In this document: piece after piece, positions 62,297 through 64,000 of the stretch
Numbering within the stretch: the stretch's first letter is position 1
How the letters are laid out: each line of letters starts with the position of its first letter
Assembly (NCBI GenBank): GCA_030411725.1
Contig: MU839827.1
Coordinates: forward strand, 2,921,027 to 2,985,026
Direction: 5' to 3'
Length of the DNA: 64,000 nucleotides
Origin: Echria macrotheca
Lineage: Eukaryota > Ascomycota > Sordariomycetes > Sordariales > Schizotheciaceae
Program-made: the position numbers and the translations under genes
Notes under the pieces: generated by a model
The model's input: the letters and a program-made list of their open reading frames with translations, nothing else
Told to the model about the DNA's origin: nothing
The model's database searches: none

Positions 62297-63013
62297 CTTC
62301 GGCCTGTTCTATCGAATCCTCGGTATGTGGTGAGATGAGAGAGAGGAAAAGTTTAATGCGCCGCCAATTGGATCGTATTAAATATATGAATCGCACTCTC
62401 GAATCGGAGATCCCGGGATTGTTGTCTGGTATTAGGGGCGAAACTGGTTTTTAAGGAGAGTGAAGGGCGCTGAGTGAAAAAAATCGATTTGTCTTCCGGA
62501 ACAGCCGCAGATTTCTTTTCGTTGCGCGAAATCTTGTGACGCAGCGACAACGGTTTTCTTTCTGGGACCCCACTCCTTCCGCAGCTTCCACTGGGCTTGG
62601 CGGGTTGCTAGCGCCGCGTACCTGGAAAGCATCTTCGGGCACTGTGCCGAGTTTAAGACTTTACATGGCCGTTACTCTTAACAAATAAAAACTTCTTCTA
62701 GCTAACACTACTTTATTTTCAACTCAAGCCAACACAGTTTCCATGTAAAATCTCTTTAAGTACAGTGGATAAAGCTATTAAAATGTAAAAGTAACCGGCA
62801 TCTTCCGCACCCACAGTACATTCCATACGACCCTCTTAACCCCGCTACCAGTACCCCTCGACGGGTAGTGTAACCCAGACGCGTCGACGCGTCTCAACCT
62901 CAGTGCCCTCTCACCACCACCATCTCATCACTCACTCACTCACTCACTCACTCAACCATACCCTCCCAGTCCCCAAGAGCCCAACACCACCTTTAAGATC
63001 AAGACATGTAAAA
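62297..63013. other. Bidirectional promoter region
   Basis: 717 bp between PGA2 (left) and MHF1 (right), transcribed apart. It holds the double MCB palindrome (62877-62894) and a (TCAC)n microsatellite around 62928-62954 in the MHF1 leader. Confidence 0.6.
62877..62894. promoter_or_regulatory. Palindromic double MCB site upstream of MHF1
   Basis: AGACGCGTCGACGCGTCT, an 18-bp perfect palindrome with ACGCGT at 62879-62884 and 62887-62892. It lies about 120 bp upstream of the MHF1 ATG, the usual position for an MBF-type cell-cycle element. Binding is inferred, not shown. Confidence 0.55.
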
Positions 63014-63507
63014 ATGGCCGACCAAACCGAAGACGCCAAAGAGGTAGGTGTTGTACCTCCACGTCCACCCCCCTCCTTCTTCACTCAAACTAACTTCCCC
63101 TCAAAAAACAAAAGCGTCTAAAAGCAGCCCTCTGGTACTCAATAGGCCAAATAGTAGACGCAGAATCCCTCCGTCGCAACCGCAACGCAACCCCGCAATT
63201 CATCGCCGCCCTGACAGAGATGGTCTGGGTCCAGATTGGTAAACCTGCCCCTTTCCCCTTTCTTCCCCCTCAAATAAATATCGAAGCTAAGACTGACACA
63301 CAAAAAAAAAAAAAAGAAAACGTAGCAATAGACCTCGAAACCTTTTCCCGCCACGCAGGCCGCACAACCGTCACGACCGACGACGTGCTCCTCCTCGCCA
63401 GACGCAACACCGATCTCCACGCCATGATCAAGGATGTGGTCGATAGGCAGCAGGCTGCCAAGGCCGACAAGGGCGGTGGCGGACAGGGCAAAGGGGGGAG
63501 GACCTAA
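63014..63507 (+). CDS. MHF1: CENP-S/MHF1 histone-fold protein
   Basis: Partner of CENP-X (Mhf2); the pair works at the kinetochore and with FANCM/Mph1 helicase at stalled forks. Three exons, 63014-63043, 63115-63238 and 63326-63507, give 111 aa. The histone fold is complete: RLKAALWYSIGQIVDAESL for helix 1, ATPQFIAALTEMVWVQI and AIDLETFSRHAGR for helix 2, and TTVTTDDVLLLARRNTDLH for helix 3. The tail is short and Gly/Lys-rich (KADKGGGGQGKGGRT). Exon 1 has only ten codons. Acceptor sites are CAAAAG and CGTAG. The promoter carries a double MCB site, which fits expression at G1/S. Confidence 0.93.
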
Positions 63508-63640
63508 TCTTGACTGGATTTCATTCTACAACGACATCGGCATCGGCGTTAGCGGCGGCGGCGACGGGGGGACATGTTACTACGAACTCATGCAATGTTA
63601 TTTCTATTTTGACCAAAACGCTCTCTGACTAAAGTCTAGT

Positions 63641-64000
63641 TCACCTCCTTTCTTCCTCGCTGTTCTTCTTCTCCCGCTTCTCCCCCTCGACCCGTTCAGT
63701 CCACTGCTCGTCGTTATACTTGTACCGCTGTCCTACCATAAACACAGCCATCCACAATTCGCTCTGCAACAAGAAATCGGCCAGCTCCAAGACCACCAGG
63801 TTCTCCAGTCTGCTGAACGAGAACGCATCCAACAGGCTTAAGCTATTCAAACCCTCCAAGCTCCGCCCGCTACGGACCAGCAACGTGTGCGCCCATCCGA
63901 CCCGCACCCACGACGAGAACGGCAGAAGCGCCATGCGCGAAACCGAGTTGGCAACCATCTCATTGAACAGCGTGAAGGGCATATGTATGAGCGCCGTGTC
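63641..64000 (-). CDS. Unidentified protein, C-terminal part, cut by window edge
   Basis: The frame is open from the right edge to a stop at 63641 and contains at least 119 codons (from 64000, reading DTALIHMPFTLFNEMV). The sequence is well-behaved: mostly helical with SRLENLVVLELADFLLQ and SELWMAVFMVGQRYKYNDEQ, and a highly charged C-terminus. I do not recognise a family, and the true start lies outside the window. Base use and lack of internal stops support a genuine coding exon. Confidence 0.65.
   Translation of the reverse strand, partial: DTALIHMPFTLFNEMVANSVSRMALLPFSSWVRVGWAHTLLVRSGRSLEGLNSLSLLDAFSFSRLENLVVLELADFLLQSELWMAVFMVGQRYKYNDEQWTERVEGEKREKKNSEEERR

Noticed and set aside
1..64000. 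Secondary-metabolite cluster, CRISPR array, prophage or full retrotransposon
   Set aside because: No polyketide synthase, NRPS, terpene cyclase, reverse transcriptase, transposase or regular spacer array was found in any frame.

Overview
The window is nuclear DNA of a filamentous ascomycete, most likely a Sordariomycete (Sordariales-like). The evidence is short introns (about 45-75 nt) with GTRNGY donors, GC-rich coding sequence, pyrimidine-rich leaders, genes on both strands without operons, and fungal family members such as CipC, Mmc1-like, a DUF1996-like protein and a fungal MscS channel with an EF-hand. I place 24 protein genes (22 complete, 2 cut by the window edges), one initiator tRNA-Met, one near-perfect MITE and several smaller repeats. 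Exon boundaries were assigned by hand from splice signals, reading phase and protein continuity.

Layout: 1-85 start of a secreted DUF1996-like gene (-); 2.3-5.1 kb SWA2/auxilin (+); 5.4-6.1 kb UBC7 (-) with a repeat-filled intron; a 2.2-kb gene-poor stretch with a dispersed repeat; 8.4 kb small secreted two-domain Cys protein (+); 9.2-11.1 kb Mmc1-like mitochondrial protein (+); 11.8-12.3 kb SmD3 (-); 13.6-14.7 kb unknown disordered protein (+); 15.4-17.1 kb PAF-acetylhydrolase-like (-); 17.9-19.6 kb M18 aspartyl aminopeptidase (+); 20.3-23.7 kb SYG1/XPR1 phosphate exporter (-); 25.6-26.7 kb conserved unknown (+); 28.1-30.2 kb CAF-1 large subunit (+); 31.2-32.2 kb M50B-like membrane protease (-); 33.1 kb VOC protein (+); 33.7-35.5 kb secreted glycosidase-like protein (+); 35.7-37.2 kb TRM61 (-); 37.8 kb secreted ricin-type lectin (+); 38.9 kb CipC (+); a 1.8-kb gap with the second copy of the dispersed repeat; 41.3-43.7 kb MscS-like channel (-); 45.2-49.8 kb 1532-aa WW-domain protein (+); 50.0-50.6 kb mitochondrial membrane protein (-); 51.0 kb tRNA-iMet (-); 52.1-53.8 kb MFS permease (-) and 54.4-55.5 kb ACC deaminase (-); a 2.6-kb gap; 58.1-59.0 kb C2H2 factor (+); a 2.8-kb gap with the MITE; 61.8-62.3 kb PGA2 (-); 63.0-63.5 kb MHF1/CENP-S (+); an unidentified gene cut by the right edge (-).

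Most genes are housekeeping and do not form a pathway; I see no secondary-metabolite cluster, CRISPR array or phage. Functional links that can be argued are ACC deaminase next to an allantoate-family permease, and two S-phase genes (CAF-1 subunit and MHF1) whose upstream regions both carry ACGCGT (MCB) boxes in palindromic settings. The most unusual signals are the 62-bp perfect inverted repeat with TA flanks (a recent-looking MITE), an in-frame UAG followed by 37 well-behaved codons at the end of the C2H2 gene, the homopurine minisatellite filling the UBC7 intron, and a four-copy degenerate motif array beside the initiator tRNA.
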